From positions 1-64,000 of the forward strand of contig NZ_AUDG01000003.1 in assembly GCF_000425345.1 (NCBI RefSeq): DNA of 64,000 nt, given 5' to 3'. Each line of letters begins with the position of its first letter. Positions within the stretch are counted from its first letter, which is position 1. A model generated the notes under the pieces. The model saw only the letters and a program-made list of their open reading frames with translations. It did no database searches and had not been told where the DNA came from. The position numbers and the translations under genes are program-made. The DNA is from Rheinheimera baltica DSM 14885 (GTDB lineage: Bacteria > Pseudomonadota > Gammaproteobacteria > Enterobacterales > Alteromonadaceae). Below, piece after piece: positions 53,581 through 62,936 of this stretch.

Positions 53581-55710
53581 GTGACTCCCATCGTAAAATC
53601 ATTCCCATTCGGCCAACACACTTTTACCTTAGAGACCGGCGTTATCGCCCGTCAGGCAGATGCCGCAGTGCTGGCCAGCCTGGGTGATACGTCAGTTTTA
53701 GTAACGGTAGTGGGTAAGAGAGAGCCAAAACCTGGTCAGGATTTCTTCCCGTTAACGGTAAATTATCAAGAAAAAATGTATGCTGCCGGTCGTATCCCTG
53801 GTGGTTTCTTTAAACGCGAAGGCCGCCCATCTGAAGGTGAAACCTTAACGTCGCGTTTAATCGACCGCCCAATTCGTCCACTGTTTCCTGAAGGCTTCAT
53901 TAATGAAGTTCAGGTTATTGCTACTGTTGTATCCGTACAGCCGGAAATTCAACCCGATATCGTAGCGTTAATCGGTGCCTCTGCTGCGCTGGCGTTATCA
54001 GGTATTCCGTTTGCTGGCCCTATCGGTGCGGCTCGTGTTGGTTATATTAATAACCAGTACGTCCTGAACCCGTCAGAAGAAGAGCTGAAAACCTCTAAGC
54101 TGGACTTAGTGGTAGCCGGTACTTCCAGTGCTGTGTTAATGGTTGAATCTGAAGCCGGCATTCTGTCTGAAGATGTCATGCTAGGTGCAGTAATGTATGG
54201 CCATGAGCAAATGCAAACGGCTATCAATGCTATCAATGAATTTGCTGTTGAAGGCGGGAAGCCTAAGTGGAACTGGCAGGCTCCTGCGAAGAACCAGCCG
54301 TTAATTGATAAAATTGACACATTAGCACGCGCTCAACTGAGTGAAGCTTATCAAATCACTGAAAAAGCCAAACGCTACGAGCGTATTGGTGAAATCAAAG
54401 CCGCTTTAGTTGAAAAATTAACTGCTGAGCTGGCTGACGGTGAAGAACTTAATAAAAACGACGTCGGCGATATTTTCCACGAGTTGGAATCTAAAGTGGT
54501 ACGTGGTCGTATTACCAAGGGCGAGCCGCGTATCGATGGCCGTGACCCGGAAATGATCCGTGGTTTAAGCGTGATGACGGGCGTATTGCCTCGTACTCAC
54601 GGTTCAGCCTTGTTCACCCGTGGTGAAACTCAAGCGCTTGTAACTGCAACTTTGGGTACTGCCCGTGATGCACAAAATATCGATGACTTGCTAAGTGCAA
54701 AAACCGACACCTTTATGCTGCACTATAACTTCCCTCCGTACTGTGTTGGTGAAACCGGTATGGTTGGCTCGCCTAAGCGTCGTGAAATTGGTCATGGCCG
54801 TTTAGCGAAGCGTGGCGTACTAGCTGTTATGCCTGATTTTAATGACTTCCCATACACTGTTCGTATCGTGTCTGAAATCACTGAATCAAACGGTTCAAGT
54901 TCTATGGCATCGGTGTGTGGTTCTTCATTAGCACTTATGGATGCTGGCGTACCTATCAAAGCATCTGTAGCGGGTATCGCTATGGGGTTGGTTAAAGAGG
55001 GCGACGATTTCGTTGTTCTGTCAGACATCTTAGGTGACGAAGACCATTTAGGTGATATGGACTTTAAAGTAGCGGGTACTACCGACGGTATTACAGCGCT
55101 GCAAATGGATATCAAAATTGATGGTATCACCAAAGAAATTATGCAAATTGCGCTTAAGCAAGCTAAAGCTGCCCGTTTGCATATTCTGAACGTGATGGAC
55201 CAGGCTATCAGCGGTCACCGCGAAGAAATGTCAGAATACGCGCCGCGAATTTACACCATGAAGATTAACCCGGAGAAAATCCGCGAAGTTATCGGAAAAG
55301 GTGGTGCAGTAATTCGTCAGATCACTGAAGAATCAGGTACTACCATTGAACTGGAAGACGACGGCAGCATTAAAATTGCCGCTACAACAGCCAAAGCGGC
55401 ACAAATTGCTATCGACAAAATCAACGCTATTACTGCTGAAATTGAAGTAGGTACCATTTATGAAGGTGAAGTCGTACGTATTGTTGATTTCGGTGCCTTT
55501 GTAAACGTGTTACCGGGTAAAGATGGCTTAGTGCATATTTCACAAATCTCTGATGAGCGCGTGAATAATGTTTCTGAACACTTAACTGTTGGTCAGAAAG
55601 TTGCCGTTAAGGTGTTAGAAGTCGACAAGCAAGGCCGCGTGCGCTTAAGTATTAAAGAAGCGACCGCTAAACCTGCTACTGAGCCTGCAAATGTTGAAGA
55701 CAATGCCTAA
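53581..55710 (+). CDS. pnp: Polyribonucleotide nucleotidyltransferase (PNPase)
   Basis: 709 aa from GTG 53581, AAGGAAA upstream. Two RNase PH domains (1-210 and 310-535, the second with [20 protein letters not shown]), KH domain with [20 protein letters not shown], and S1 domain ([20 protein letters not shown]). It degrades RNA 3' to 5' phosphorolytically and is part of the degradosome. The nlpI start overlaps its last codons. Confidence 0.99.
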   Translation: MTPIVKSFPFGQHTFTLETGVIARQADAAVLASLGDTSVLVTVVGKREPKPGQDFFPLTVNYQEKMYAAGRIPGGFFKREGRPSEGETLTSRLIDRPIRPLFPEGFINEVQVIATVVSVQPEIQPDIVALIGASAALALSGIPFAGPIGAARVGYINNQYVLNPSEEELKTSKLDLVVAGTSSAVLMVESEAGILSEDVMLGAVMYGHEQMQTAINAINEFAVEGGKPKWNWQAPAKNQPLIDKIDTLARAQLSEAYQITEKAKRYERIGEIKAALVEKLTAELADGEELNKNDVGDIFHELESKVVRGRITKGEPRIDGRDPEMIRGLSVMTGVLPRTHGSALFTRGETQALVTATLGTARDAQNIDDLLSAKTDTFMLHYNFPPYCVGETGMVGSPKRREIGHGRLAKRGVLAVMPDFNDFPYTVRIVSEITESNGSSSMASVCGSSLALMDAGVPIKASVAGIAMGLVKEGDDFVVLSDILGDEDHLGDMDFKVAGTTDGITALQMDIKIDGITKEIMQIALKQAKAARLHILNVMDQAISGHREEMSEYAPRIYTMKINPEKIREVIGKGGAVIRQITEESGTTIELEDDGSIKIAATTAKAAQIAIDKINAITAEIEVGTIYEGEVVRIVDFGAFVNVLPGKDGLVHISQISDERVNNVSEHLTVGQKVAVKVLEVDKQGRVRLSIKEATAKPATEPANVEDNA

Positions 55711-56599
55711 TAGGCTGTTAAGTCAAATAGCGCCTTTGGCGCTATTGGCTTCGTTACTTGGCGGCTGCGCTTCGCAGCCGGCCATGCATGCTGGTTGGCT
55801 TGTACCAGAACCGCTTGCCGCGTCAACCCGTACTGAATTGGCTATCGCCCGGTTAAGTGAAATCTTGTACCGTGCAGAGTTGTCGGAAGAACAGTCTGCG
55901 CAGTTATACTACGACCGTGGTGTGATGTACGATAGCGTTGGGTTACGTTCATTGGCTCGCCTGGATTTTATTCGCGCTTTGCGTTTAAAACCTGATATGG
56001 CGGACGCATACAATTTTGTTGGTATTCACAATACCGTTAATGGTGACTTTAACTCGGCATTTGAAGCATTTGATTCTGCTTTAGAGCTAGCGCCCGAGCA
56101 TGAATTTGCCTATTTAAATCGTGGTATTGCGTTATATTATGCTGGCAAAACTGAATTAGCTCTAACTGATTTCAAACGTTTTTTGGCGTTAAAACCTAAC
56201 GATGCTTACCGTGTTATTTGGTTATACCTTGCCCAAAGCGATGTATCCACTGAGCAAGCCCGCACTGAATTGAAGCAGAACCTTGCTAAGTTAGATAAGG
56301 CGGAATGGTCTACTAACATAGTGCGCTTTCTGGCGGGAGAAATGGCTGAGCAAACGTTGCTTGATTCTGTATTACAAGATTTAAGCAATTCACAGCTGTT
56401 GGCCGAAAGATTGTGTGAAGTGTATTTCTACTTGGCTAAATGGCATGAAAGCCAGAATCGTCAGGAGCAAGCATTAACTTATTACAAGCAAGTATTGGCG
56501 ACTAACGTATTTGAGTTTGTTGAGCACCGCTATGCCCGCTTGGAAATAGCACGTTTGCGAGGTGACACTATGCCCGCCAGCGAATACGATGAGCCGTAA
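55703..56599 (+). CDS. nlpI: NlpI lipoprotein with TPR repeats
   Basis: 298 aa from ATG 55703 (an in-frame ATG at 55691 is also possible; both overlap the pnp end). Lipoprotein signal with LLGGC, lipidated C22. TPR-like repeats cover about residues 60-180 ([60 protein letters not shown]). NlpI is an outer-membrane adaptor for peptidoglycan hydrolases and the Prc protease. Its location after pnp is conserved. Confidence 0.95.
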   Translation: MPNRLLSQIAPLALLASLLGGCASQPAMHAGWLVPEPLAASTRTELAIARLSEILYRAELSEEQSAQLYYDRGVMYDSVGLRSLARLDFIRALRLKPDMADAYNFVGIHNTVNGDFNSAFEAFDSALELAPEHEFAYLNRGIALYYAGKTELALTDFKRFLALKPNDAYRVIWLYLAQSDVSTEQARTELKQNLAKLDKAEWSTNIVRFLAGEMAEQTLLDSVLQDLSNSQLLAERLCEVYFYLAKWHESQNRQEQALTYYKQVLATNVFEFVEHRYARLEIARLRGDTMPASEYDEP

Positions 56600-57764
56600 T
56601 ATATTGGTACAACGATTTATAAAAAGCCGGTTTACCGGCTTTTTTGCTTTTCTGTTACTGAGTGCTTGTCAGCCGGTAAATAATAATCAGGCTGAGTTGA
56701 CGCGAAGGGCTGCAGACGACCCCGTTGCTGCAGTTACGTTAGCGAGTCAGCGCTTAGCCTCGGCAGAGTATGATGCAGCGCTGCGTTGGTTTCGACATGC
56801 AGCGTTACTTGGCGATGATATTGCGTTGCATCATGCCTTGCAGTTACAACAGCGCGAACAAGGTAGGCTTGCTACAGCGCAGTGGCTGCAGCAACAACTT
56901 GATAGCAATATCATTGATAACGCTGCCGTAAATCTGGCACAGCGTGCTGAGTTGGGATTATGGCAACAAAACAAACCCCGTATTGCGGGCATTTCCCATG
57001 CTCTTGGCTGTAAACTCACGTTGCAACCGGTTATTAGTCAGCAGGCTGGGGCAGACAACTGGCAAAGCTTATCTCAGCAATGGCAACAAGATCCGCAGTT
57101 GTCGCAGCTACCAGTCTGTTTTTTGCCAGTATATACTCTGGATAGCACCGTTTTGGGCTGTACAGAAAGCAGTGACACCCTTATACAGTGCCATTATCGA
57201 GCACTTGACACTGTTGTTGAAACTGGCAGATTTAGCCAGCTATTGGTTATTGCTGGGCGGGGTAAAGCCAGTTACAACAACGGTATTTTGCAGCTGCCAG
57301 ACAATGCTGACTTGGCATTATTTCGTCACGAGTTTATGCATGTTTTGGGCTTTGTAGATGAGTATCCTTTGACAGAGCAAGCGGCTATGGCGATATGTAA
57401 GCCGGGTATGCGCTACCCCAATCTTATTATTGGTGACAATAGCACAGCGTATTTGCAACATTGGCAATTAGCGCCAGAGGATATTGCTTTAACCGCTGTA
57501 AAAACCTGCCAGTCTATTGGGCAGCAAGCCTATCGTGTGGTAAGTACAACAAATGTGATGCGATTTTATGAGCTTGGATTACCGGATTTATATCTGGCTT
57601 TAGCGCAACAAGTGTTGCAAAACCCACAGCAGCTAATGCCGGTACAATATTATTTTGCTTACCTTGCTAGACAGCAGCAAAGTTGGTTGCAGTGGCAACA
57701 GTTTATGCAACGCGCATCTGAACAAGGTTATGCAGATGCGCAGCAAGCATTAGCAGTAGATTAA
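56589..57764 (+). CDS. Lipoprotein with HExxHxxGxxDE motif and Sel1/TPR-like ends (unrecognised)
   Basis: 391 aa from ATG 56589, overlapping the nlpI stop by 11 bp. A signal peptide ends in LLSAC (lipidated C27). Residues 60-90 (AALRWFRHAALLGDDIALHH) and the C-terminal 30 (QFMQRASEQGYADAQQALAV) look like Sel1/TPR helices. In the centre, LFRHEFMHVLGFVDEYPLTE gives H247-E248-H251 with G254 and D257-E258, close to the zinc site of metzincin-like peptidases. Four cysteines in the middle (CKL, VCFLP, GCTE, QCHY) may form disulfides. No known family comes to mind. It may act with NlpI at the outer membrane (inference). Confidence 0.7.
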   Translation: MSRNILVQRFIKSRFTGFFAFLLLSACQPVNNNQAELTRRAADDPVAAVTLASQRLASAEYDAALRWFRHAALLGDDIALHHALQLQQREQGRLATAQWLQQQLDSNIIDNAAVNLAQRAELGLWQQNKPRIAGISHALGCKLTLQPVISQQAGADNWQSLSQQWQQDPQLSQLPVCFLPVYTLDSTVLGCTESSDTLIQCHYRALDTVVETGRFSQLLVIAGRGKASYNNGILQLPDNADLALFRHEFMHVLGFVDEYPLTEQAAMAICKPGMRYPNLIIGDNSTAYLQHWQLAPEDIALTAVKTCQSIGQQAYRVVSTTNVMRFYELGLPDLYLALAQQVLQNPQQLMPVQYYFAYLARQQQSWLQWQQFMQRASEQGYADAQQALAVD

Positions 57765-57770
57765 CAGGGA

Positions 57771-58127
57771 CTAGTCTGCGCTTAGTTCTGACAGTTCTCG
57801 GCTTAAGAGCTCAGCATCGCCTAAGTTAAGTTCTAACAACCGGCGTAAATGTGAGACGCTTTCTATATCTATTTTTTCGCAGTGCAATCCTATTACCGTA
57901 TCAGAAGTATGCGCAACGCTAACGCTCATAATTACTTCCAACGGAAAATCATCCAACTGAATACGCAATTGAAGTTGCTGAGGTATAGCCGTTGGCCAGT
58001 CGTTAGGTTTGCTGATCAAGGCACCTTGCAATGAGAGATCCAGTACTTCAGTAAATAAGCTGTGCTCACCCATATCAAGATGAGCTTTGCCTTTAAAATT
58101 GACCCGGCTAAAACGTCTGTTATCCAT
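57771..58127 (-). CDS. PilZ-domain protein (c-di-GMP receptor)
   Basis: 118 aa. Start chosen at ATG 58127, which has GGGGGA 5 bases upstream; the earlier ATG at 58139 has none. Single PilZ domain: RRFSR at residues 4-8 and DLSLQG at 30-35 (the R-xxx-R and D/N-x-S-xx-G c-di-GMP contacts). A helical tail rich in E and L follows. It could receive c-di-GMP made by the GGDEF regulator at 21932-23566, but many other enzymes would exist in the genome. It is convergent with the lipoprotein gene, only 6 bp apart. Confidence 0.9.
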   Translation of the reverse strand: MDNRRFSRVNFKGKAHLDMGEHSLFTEVLDLSLQGALISKPNDWPTAIPQQLQLRIQLDDFPLEVIMSVSVAHTSDTVIGLHCEKIDIESVSHLRRLLELNLGDAELLSRELSELSAD

Positions 58128-58338
58128 TTCGTCCCCCATTAATCTTTATTGAGCATAGCGTCTTTTAAGTTAAACAAAAGCACGACAATGCTCCCGCAGT
58201 ATATCTTTAGCATTGTAGCTTGGAAAGCAAAGTAAGTTCCGATTGATTTAGTAGAATATGTTAGTTAGTTTGACTTATTGTAAATTAACATTCACCAGGT
58301 AGAATGAAATAAAGTTTTGGTGCGTGTTTGGAGGGCTT
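58128..58338. other. Divergent promoter region of the PilZ gene and the RcsF-like gene
   Basis: About 210 bp, AT-rich, between divergent genes. No clear sigma-70 hexamers with correct spacing were assigned and no repeats seen. Confidence 0.4.
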
Positions 58339-58758
58339 ATGAAAGCAAGCTTGTTTATATTGTGTTTTTATCTAACGGGGTGCTCAGGAATTGTGTTTAA
58401 TTCTAACATGGGTCCTTACGTGCAGAACAAAGCAGAAAATAGTATTAGAGCGGGTGTGGTAAAAGAATACTCCGAGGGTGAGATTTGGCAATTAAACGCT
58501 GCTGTAGTGGGGTATGTTGATGCAGACTACTGCCAGGTTGATAGAATGGATGAAAAACCCAGCCAGGGCTATTTGATGACAAAACTAAAGATTGATACAC
58601 AGCGCTTAGGCGGTAACGGCGTTGTCTTTCAAGCATGTGGCCTGCAAACCACAAGAGCAAGTTGGTTATGCGTATATGGCCTGCAAAGGCACTGCTTACA
58701 TGGTAACAAATTAGCGCTACAGCTAGGAATGAAATTAGTGTGGAGGCAACACAAGTAG
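58339..58758 (+). CDS. RcsF-like outer-membrane lipoprotein
   Basis: 139 aa from ATG 58339 with GGAGGG upstream. Lipobox LTGC, lipidated C15. The mature part has five cysteines, with a pattern (YLMTKLKIDTQRLGGNGVVF, then QACG, then WLCVYGLQRHCLHG) resembling the RcsF fold: a small alpha/beta domain where helix AN-x-V is followed by a C-x-nC disulfide-linked strand. RcsF senses envelope stress. No rcs phosphorelay genes are in this window. The family call is from pattern only; it could be another small lipoprotein. Confidence 0.6.
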   Translation: MKASLFILCFYLTGCSGIVFNSNMGPYVQNKAENSIRAGVVKEYSEGEIWQLNAAVVGYVDADYCQVDRMDEKPSQGYLMTKLKIDTQRLGGNGVVFQACGLQTTRASWLCVYGLQRHCLHGNKLALQLGMKLVWRQHK

Positions 58759-58766
58759 CTGATTTC

Positions 58767-58806
58767 GCATTATATAAAAGCGCCTTATGGCGCTTTTATA
58801 TAATGC
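58767..58806. terminator. 18-bp perfect hairpin terminator between RcsF-like gene and lipA
   Basis: GCATTATATAAAAGCGCC (58767-58784) is perfectly complementary to 58789-58806 around a TTAT loop. The AT-rich outer part gives a T-run on both strands, so it can end both convergent transcripts. Confidence 0.9.
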
Positions 58807-58823
58807 ATTAATTACAATCTTTG

Positions 58824-59789
58824 TTAGCTAATATCTTCACCTGCTGCCTGGCGGTCGGCATGGTAGCTTGAGCGCACAAAGGGGCCACTGGCAACATGCT
58901 TAAATCCCAGCTCGTAAGCAATGCGTTTAATCTCGTCAAACTCGGCCGGTGGCATATAGCGTTTTACTGGTAAGTGGTGTTTACTCGGTTGCAGGTACTG
59001 GCCCACCGTAAGCATGTCGACATCATGCGCACGCAGGTCTTTTAATACTTCAATCAGCTCTTCCGTGGTTTCACCCAGGCCGACCATTAAACCAGACTTG
59101 GTTGCAACTTCCGGGTGGGCCGCTTTATAGCGTTGTAACAGTTGTAGCGACCATTTGTAGTCAGCACCGGGACGCGCAAGCTTGTATAGTCGTGGCGCGG
59201 TTTCCAGATTGTGGTTAAACACGTCTGGTGGGGTTTGCGTCAAAATATCCAGTGCAGTATCCATGCGGCCACGAAAATCAGGTACCAGCACTTCAATTTT
59301 TATTTCAGGGTTATGTTTACGTATTTCACTAATGCAGTCGGCAAAATGTTGCGCACCACCATCGCGCAAGTCGTCGCGGTCGACTGACGTAATTACAACA
59401 TATTTTAGTTTCATGTCACGAATGGTCAACGCCAGTTTTTCAGGTTCTTCAGCACTTGGCGGCAGGGGGCGGCCATGCGCTACGTCGCAGAATGGGCAGC
59501 GACGGGTGCATATAGCGCCAAGGATCATAAACGTAGCGGTACCATGATTAAAGCATTCTGTCAGGTTGGGGCAAGCGGCTTCTTCGCATACAGAATGTAA
59601 ACCATGTTTGCGCAGTGCGCCTTTAATCTGGTCAATACGTTCTGAGCTTTTTGGCAGTTTGATTTTTAGCCACTCGGGTTTACGCAACATTTGATCTGGC
59701 TCTGTCGGTAACACCTTCACCGGAATAAGTGCCATTTTTTCCGCGTCGCGCAGTTTTACGCCCGGTTCCATACGTGCAGTTTTAGTCAT
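58824..59789 (-). CDS. lipA: Lipoyl synthase LipA
   Basis: 321 aa radical-SAM enzyme. Auxiliary cluster cysteines [12 protein letters not shown], radical-SAM cluster [13 protein letters not shown], and the C-terminal serine region ([15 protein letters not shown]). It inserts two sulfurs into octanoyl groups to make lipoyl cofactors. It overlaps lipB by 8 bp; the two work in sequence. Confidence 0.99.
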   Translation of the reverse strand: MTKTARMEPGVKLRDAEKMALIPVKVLPTEPDQMLRKPEWLKIKLPKSSERIDQIKGALRKHGLHSVCEEAACPNLTECFNHGTATFMILGAICTRRCPFCDVAHGRPLPPSAEEPEKLALTIRDMKLKYVVITSVDRDDLRDGGAQHFADCISEIRKHNPEIKIEVLVPDFRGRMDTALDILTQTPPDVFNHNLETAPRLYKLARPGADYKWSLQLLQRYKAAHPEVATKSGLMVGLGETTEELIEVLKDLRAHDVDMLTVGQYLQPSKHHLPVKRYMPPAEFDEIKRIAYELGFKHVASGPFVRSSYHADRQAAGEDIS

Positions 59790-60489
59790 TTTGCCAGTCT
59801 AACCCTGTGGTGTGCTGCAGTGTCGCGACATTCAGTTGCTGCATAAAACACTGCACTATTCTTTGTTTGGCCTCGGCAATACTTTGCGGGCCGCCTAAAT
59901 CGTTTGATTGGATCATCGTCATACCAGCATAACCACAGGGGTTAATACGGGAAAACGGCGCCAAATCCATATTTACATTTAATGCCAGGCCATGAAAGGT
60001 ACAGCCTTTGCGCACTCTTAAACCTAACGAGGCAATCTTGGCATCATTAACATAGACACCTGGCGCATCGGATTTGGCATAAGCATTGATGCCATAGGAT
60101 GCTAATAATGACACCAGCACCTGCTCAAGTAACGTAACCAGCTGGCGTACGCCTAAGTTACGTCGCTTTAAATCGAATAATACATAGACTACCAGTTGCC
60201 CAGGGCCGTGATACGTTACCTGGCCACCCCGATCAACTTTTACCACCGGTATATCGCCGGGAAACAACAGGTGTTCCTCTTTTCCGGCCTGCCCCTGGGT
60301 AAACACCGGGTTGTGTTCCAGCAACCACAATTGATCCGGTGTGCTAGCGTTGCGCTGATCCGTAAACTGCTGCATGGCATGCCACACGGTAGTGTAGTCC
60401 TGCAATGCCAGATCACGTACAACGAGTTGGCTATTTATATGTTGTTCTAAAGGCACTTGTTGTCCGGCGTGGTTCGAAACGCTGTGCAT
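59782..60489 (-). CDS. lipB: Octanoyltransferase LipB
   Basis: 235 aa. [20 protein letters not shown] and [15 protein letters not shown] are the substrate-binding motifs; catalytic cysteine in INPCGYAGM, catalytic Lys near [12 protein letters not shown]. It transfers octanoyl from ACP to lipoyl domains for LipA. It ends inside the lipA start and begins 50 bp after ybeD. Confidence 0.98.
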   Translation of the reverse strand: MHSVSNHAGQQVPLEQHINSQLVVRDLALQDYTTVWHAMQQFTDQRNASTPDQLWLLEHNPVFTQGQAGKEEHLLFPGDIPVVKVDRGGQVTYHGPGQLVVYVLFDLKRRNLGVRQLVTLLEQVLVSLLASYGINAYAKSDAPGVYVNDAKIASLGLRVRKGCTFHGLALNVNMDLAPFSRINPCGYAGMTMIQSNDLGGPQSIAEAKQRIVQCFMQQLNVATLQHTTGLDWQND

Positions 60490-60538
60490 TATACCGCCTT
60501 ATACATGGAATACGAATGGCTATGCCTGTGGTATTACC

Positions 60539-60820
60539 TTAAAGTACGTAACGCACCAGCTCAATTTTGCCAAGCTCAGTGTACAGCAGTTCAATATGCT
60601 GCTTACTGGTCACAGTTACGTTGACAGACACGGAGTGATAAGTGCCTTTGCTGCTAGGCTTAACGGCCGGGCTATAATCACCGGCCTCAGTATGTTCCCG
60701 CACCACAGCCATCACTTGATCTACCAACGCGTCTTCAGCCAGGCCCAGTATTTTGAAACTGAACTGGCAAGGAAATTCCAGATATTCGTCGAACTTGGTA
60801 TTTTTTACTTCTTGCACCAT
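60539..60820 (-). CDS. ybeD: YbeD, DUF493 regulatory protein
   Basis: 93 aa. A small ferredoxin-like (ACT-like) fold with [20 protein letters not shown] and [20 protein letters not shown]. The E. coli homologue YbeD has the same location between dacA and lipB; function unknown. Full length. Confidence 0.95.
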   Translation of the reverse strand: MVQEVKNTKFDEYLEFPCQFSFKILGLAEDALVDQVMAVVREHTEAGDYSPAVKPSSKGTYHSVSVNVTVTSKQHIELLYTELGKIELVRYVL

Positions 60821-60862
60821 GGTTGTCTCTCTGTCGCAGGTGTTGCTGTTAATAGGTGTATT

Positions 60863-60894
60863 GTAACAAAAAGTCCCGGGCGTTGCCGGGACTT
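60863..60894 (-). terminator. Terminator after dacA
   Basis: Read leftward, AAGTCCCGG and CCGGGACTT form a 9-bp stem followed by TTTTTGTT. It separates dacA from ybeD. Confidence 0.9.
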
Positions 60895-60916
60895 CATCCG
60901 TTTACAACTGAGCCAG

Positions 60917-62074
60917 TTAGATAAACTGCATTTTAATATAGTCAATCATCCGGCTGAAGATACCACCTTCGGCAACATCTTCCAGTGCAACTAACGGATA
61001 GGTAGCAATGTCTTCACCATTGAGTTTAAGGTAAATAGTACCAACTTGCTGGCCCTTGGTTATGGGGGCAATAAGTTGTTGATTCAAGGTAAAGTCTGCC
61101 TGTAGGTTTTTGCGTTGGCCTCGCGGAATTGTAACTTGCACTGACTGCAAAATACCGAGCTGGATATTCTCTTTATCACCCTGCCAAATTCGTTGCTCAG
61201 CAAACTGCTCTCCAGCTTGATAAGGCATATAGGTTTCAAAAAAACGAAAGCCGTAGGTAAGTAATTTTTTATTTTCAGTTTGGCGACTACGCTCACTGTT
61301 AGTGCCCATTACAACTGATATAAGCCGCATGCCATCGCGTGTTGCAGATGTAATTAAGCTAAAGCCAGCTTCACTGGTGTGGCCGGTTTTTATACCATCA
61401 ACGTCCAGGCTGCGATCCCACAACAAAGAGTTACGGTTGTATTGTTTAATGTTGTTATAGGTAAATTCTTTTTCAGCGTAAATAGCATATTCTTCTGGTA
61501 CATCACGGATAAGTGCTGCTGCCAGTATGGCCATATCTCTTGGTGTAGAAAAATTCTCTGCACTTGGTAAGCCATGTGAGTTACCAAAGCGGCTGCTATG
61601 CATACCCAAGCGCTGAGCGTGGGCATTCATTAAATCAACAAAGGCACTTTCACTGCCTGCAATATGCTCTGCCATGGCGACACAGGCATCATTCCCTGAT
61701 TGGATAATTATACCTTTATTTAAGTCTGCTACTGAAACCTTGGTGCCCACTTCAATAAACATCAGTGACGAACCCGGAAAGTTTTTCGCCCAGGCATTTT
61801 CACTGATAGTCACCATATCGTCATTGGTGATATTACCGTTTTTTAACTCAGTACCAATAACATAGCTAGTCATCATTTTTGTTAAACTAGCAGGGGCTAA
61901 TGACATGTCTGCATTATTTTCAGCTAAGACTTTATTAGTGTCAAAATCAAGCAGGATGTGACCTTTAGCGGCAACCTCAGGTGGCTCAGGCATTACCGTT
62001 TGGGCTTGAGCCGTAAGGCTAATGCTAGCGAGTGTAAGGGCGGCAACGGAGAAAACGTGGCAATAACTATTCAT
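60917..62074 (-). CDS. dacA: D-alanyl-D-alanine carboxypeptidase (PBP5/6 family)
   Basis: 385 aa. A cleavable signal peptide (MNSYCHVFSVAALTLASISL, then TAQAQT). Catalytic SLTK in APASLTKMMTSYV, SGN in IQSGNDACVAM, and KTG in DGIKTGHTSEAG. C-terminal beta domain and an amphipathic membrane anchor (SRMIDYIKMQFI). It trims pentapeptides in peptidoglycan. It forms the rodA-rlpA-dacA block with the shape-determining genes. Confidence 0.97.
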   Translation of the reverse strand: MNSYCHVFSVAALTLASISLTAQAQTVMPEPPEVAAKGHILLDFDTNKVLAENNADMSLAPASLTKMMTSYVIGTELKNGNITNDDMVTISENAWAKNFPGSSLMFIEVGTKVSVADLNKGIIIQSGNDACVAMAEHIAGSESAFVDLMNAHAQRLGMHSSRFGNSHGLPSAENFSTPRDMAILAAALIRDVPEEYAIYAEKEFTYNNIKQYNRNSLLWDRSLDVDGIKTGHTSEAGFSLITSATRDGMRLISVVMGTNSERSRQTENKKLLTYGFRFFETYMPYQAGEQFAEQRIWQGDKENIQLGILQSVQVTIPRGQRKNLQADFTLNQQLIAPITKGQQVGTIYLKLNGEDIATYPLVALEDVAEGGIFSRMIDYIKMQFI

Positions 62075-62120
62075 GAGACCTGTTCTTTTAATTTATGGAT
62101 GATTAAACACTAATTCGAGT

Positions 62121-62936
62121 TCAGCTGCACTGCTGGCTATCAGCAAAATAGGCTGATGGGAAACTTCCCGTACGCAATTGACTTAGCCAGCGTTGAGCCT
62201 GTTGCTTGTCATGTATCGGACCCACCAACAAGCGAAAAATTCCACTGGCAGGGCGAACTTCAGACGGCAATGCTTGTTGCTGCTTCAGTTCTTGCTGCAA
62301 TTGCGAAAGCTTATTGCTGTCGACGCTGGCAAAGACCTGAATATAGCATGGCTCGACAGGTGTTGTCTGTGCCAGCATGGCCGGCGACTGTAACAGTTCT
62401 AACTTAACTCTGGCTGTACCTTGTTGTAGCATCCCCAGCTTGTTGGCAGCAGAATAGGATAAGTCAATAATGCGGTTGGGGTGAAACGGGCCGCGGTCAT
62501 TAACTCTGACAATGGCAGTTTGTTTGTTATCCAGATTAGTTACCTTAACGTATGACGGTAGCGGTAGCGTTTTGTGGGCCGCTGTCATAGAAAACATGTT
62601 GTAGGTTTCACCATTTGACGTCAGATGGCCGTGAAATTTATTACCATACCAAGACGCAATGCCAACTTCAGTATGATCTACAGCACTAATTAATGGCGTG
62701 TAATCTTGGCCAAATAAATTATATGGCTTGTTGCCGCCTCGACTAAGCGGTTCAGATTGAGGCGTTGGGTCAGTCATTTCCAATAAGGTTGGGAGTCGCT
62801 TGGGAATGCTGTCTTTGCTTTGTTGATAACGACCGGCATTAGGCTCGCTGGCGCGGCTCTGAGCATTATCACGTGTATTGCTGCATGCCGACAGCAGACA
62901 GAGATGGCAAAGCACTACCCACAAGTATTTCATCAT
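62121..62936 (-). CDS. rlpA: RlpA septal-ring lytic transglycosylase lipoprotein
   Basis: 271 aa. Lipobox LLSAC (C18), a low-complexity linker (residues 20-85), double-psi beta-barrel domain (GIASWYGNKFHGHLTSNGET, VRVNDRGPFHPNRIIDLSYS) with the conserved aspartate of the RlpA active site, and a C-terminal SPOR domain (about 190-268, CYIQVFASVDSNKLSQLQQE) that binds denuded septal glycan. It overlaps the rodA stop by 4 bases. Confidence 0.96.
   Translation of the reverse strand: MMKYLWVVLCHLCLLSACSNTRDNAQSRASEPNAGRYQQSKDSIPKRLPTLLEMTDPTPQSEPLSRGGNKPYNLFGQDYTPLISAVDHTEVGIASWYGNKFHGHLTSNGETYNMFSMTAAHKTLPLPSYVKVTNLDNKQTAIVRVNDRGPFHPNRIIDLSYSAANKLGMLQQGTARVKLELLQSPAMLAQTTPVEPCYIQVFASVDSNKLSQLQQELKQQQALPSEVRPASGIFRLLVGPIHDKQQAQRWLSQLRTGSFPSAYFADSQQCS

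Noticed and set aside
58767-58806. Possible mobile-element (MITE) terminal repeat
   Set aside because: It is a simple short stem-loop between convergent genes and works as a terminator; no target duplication seen.
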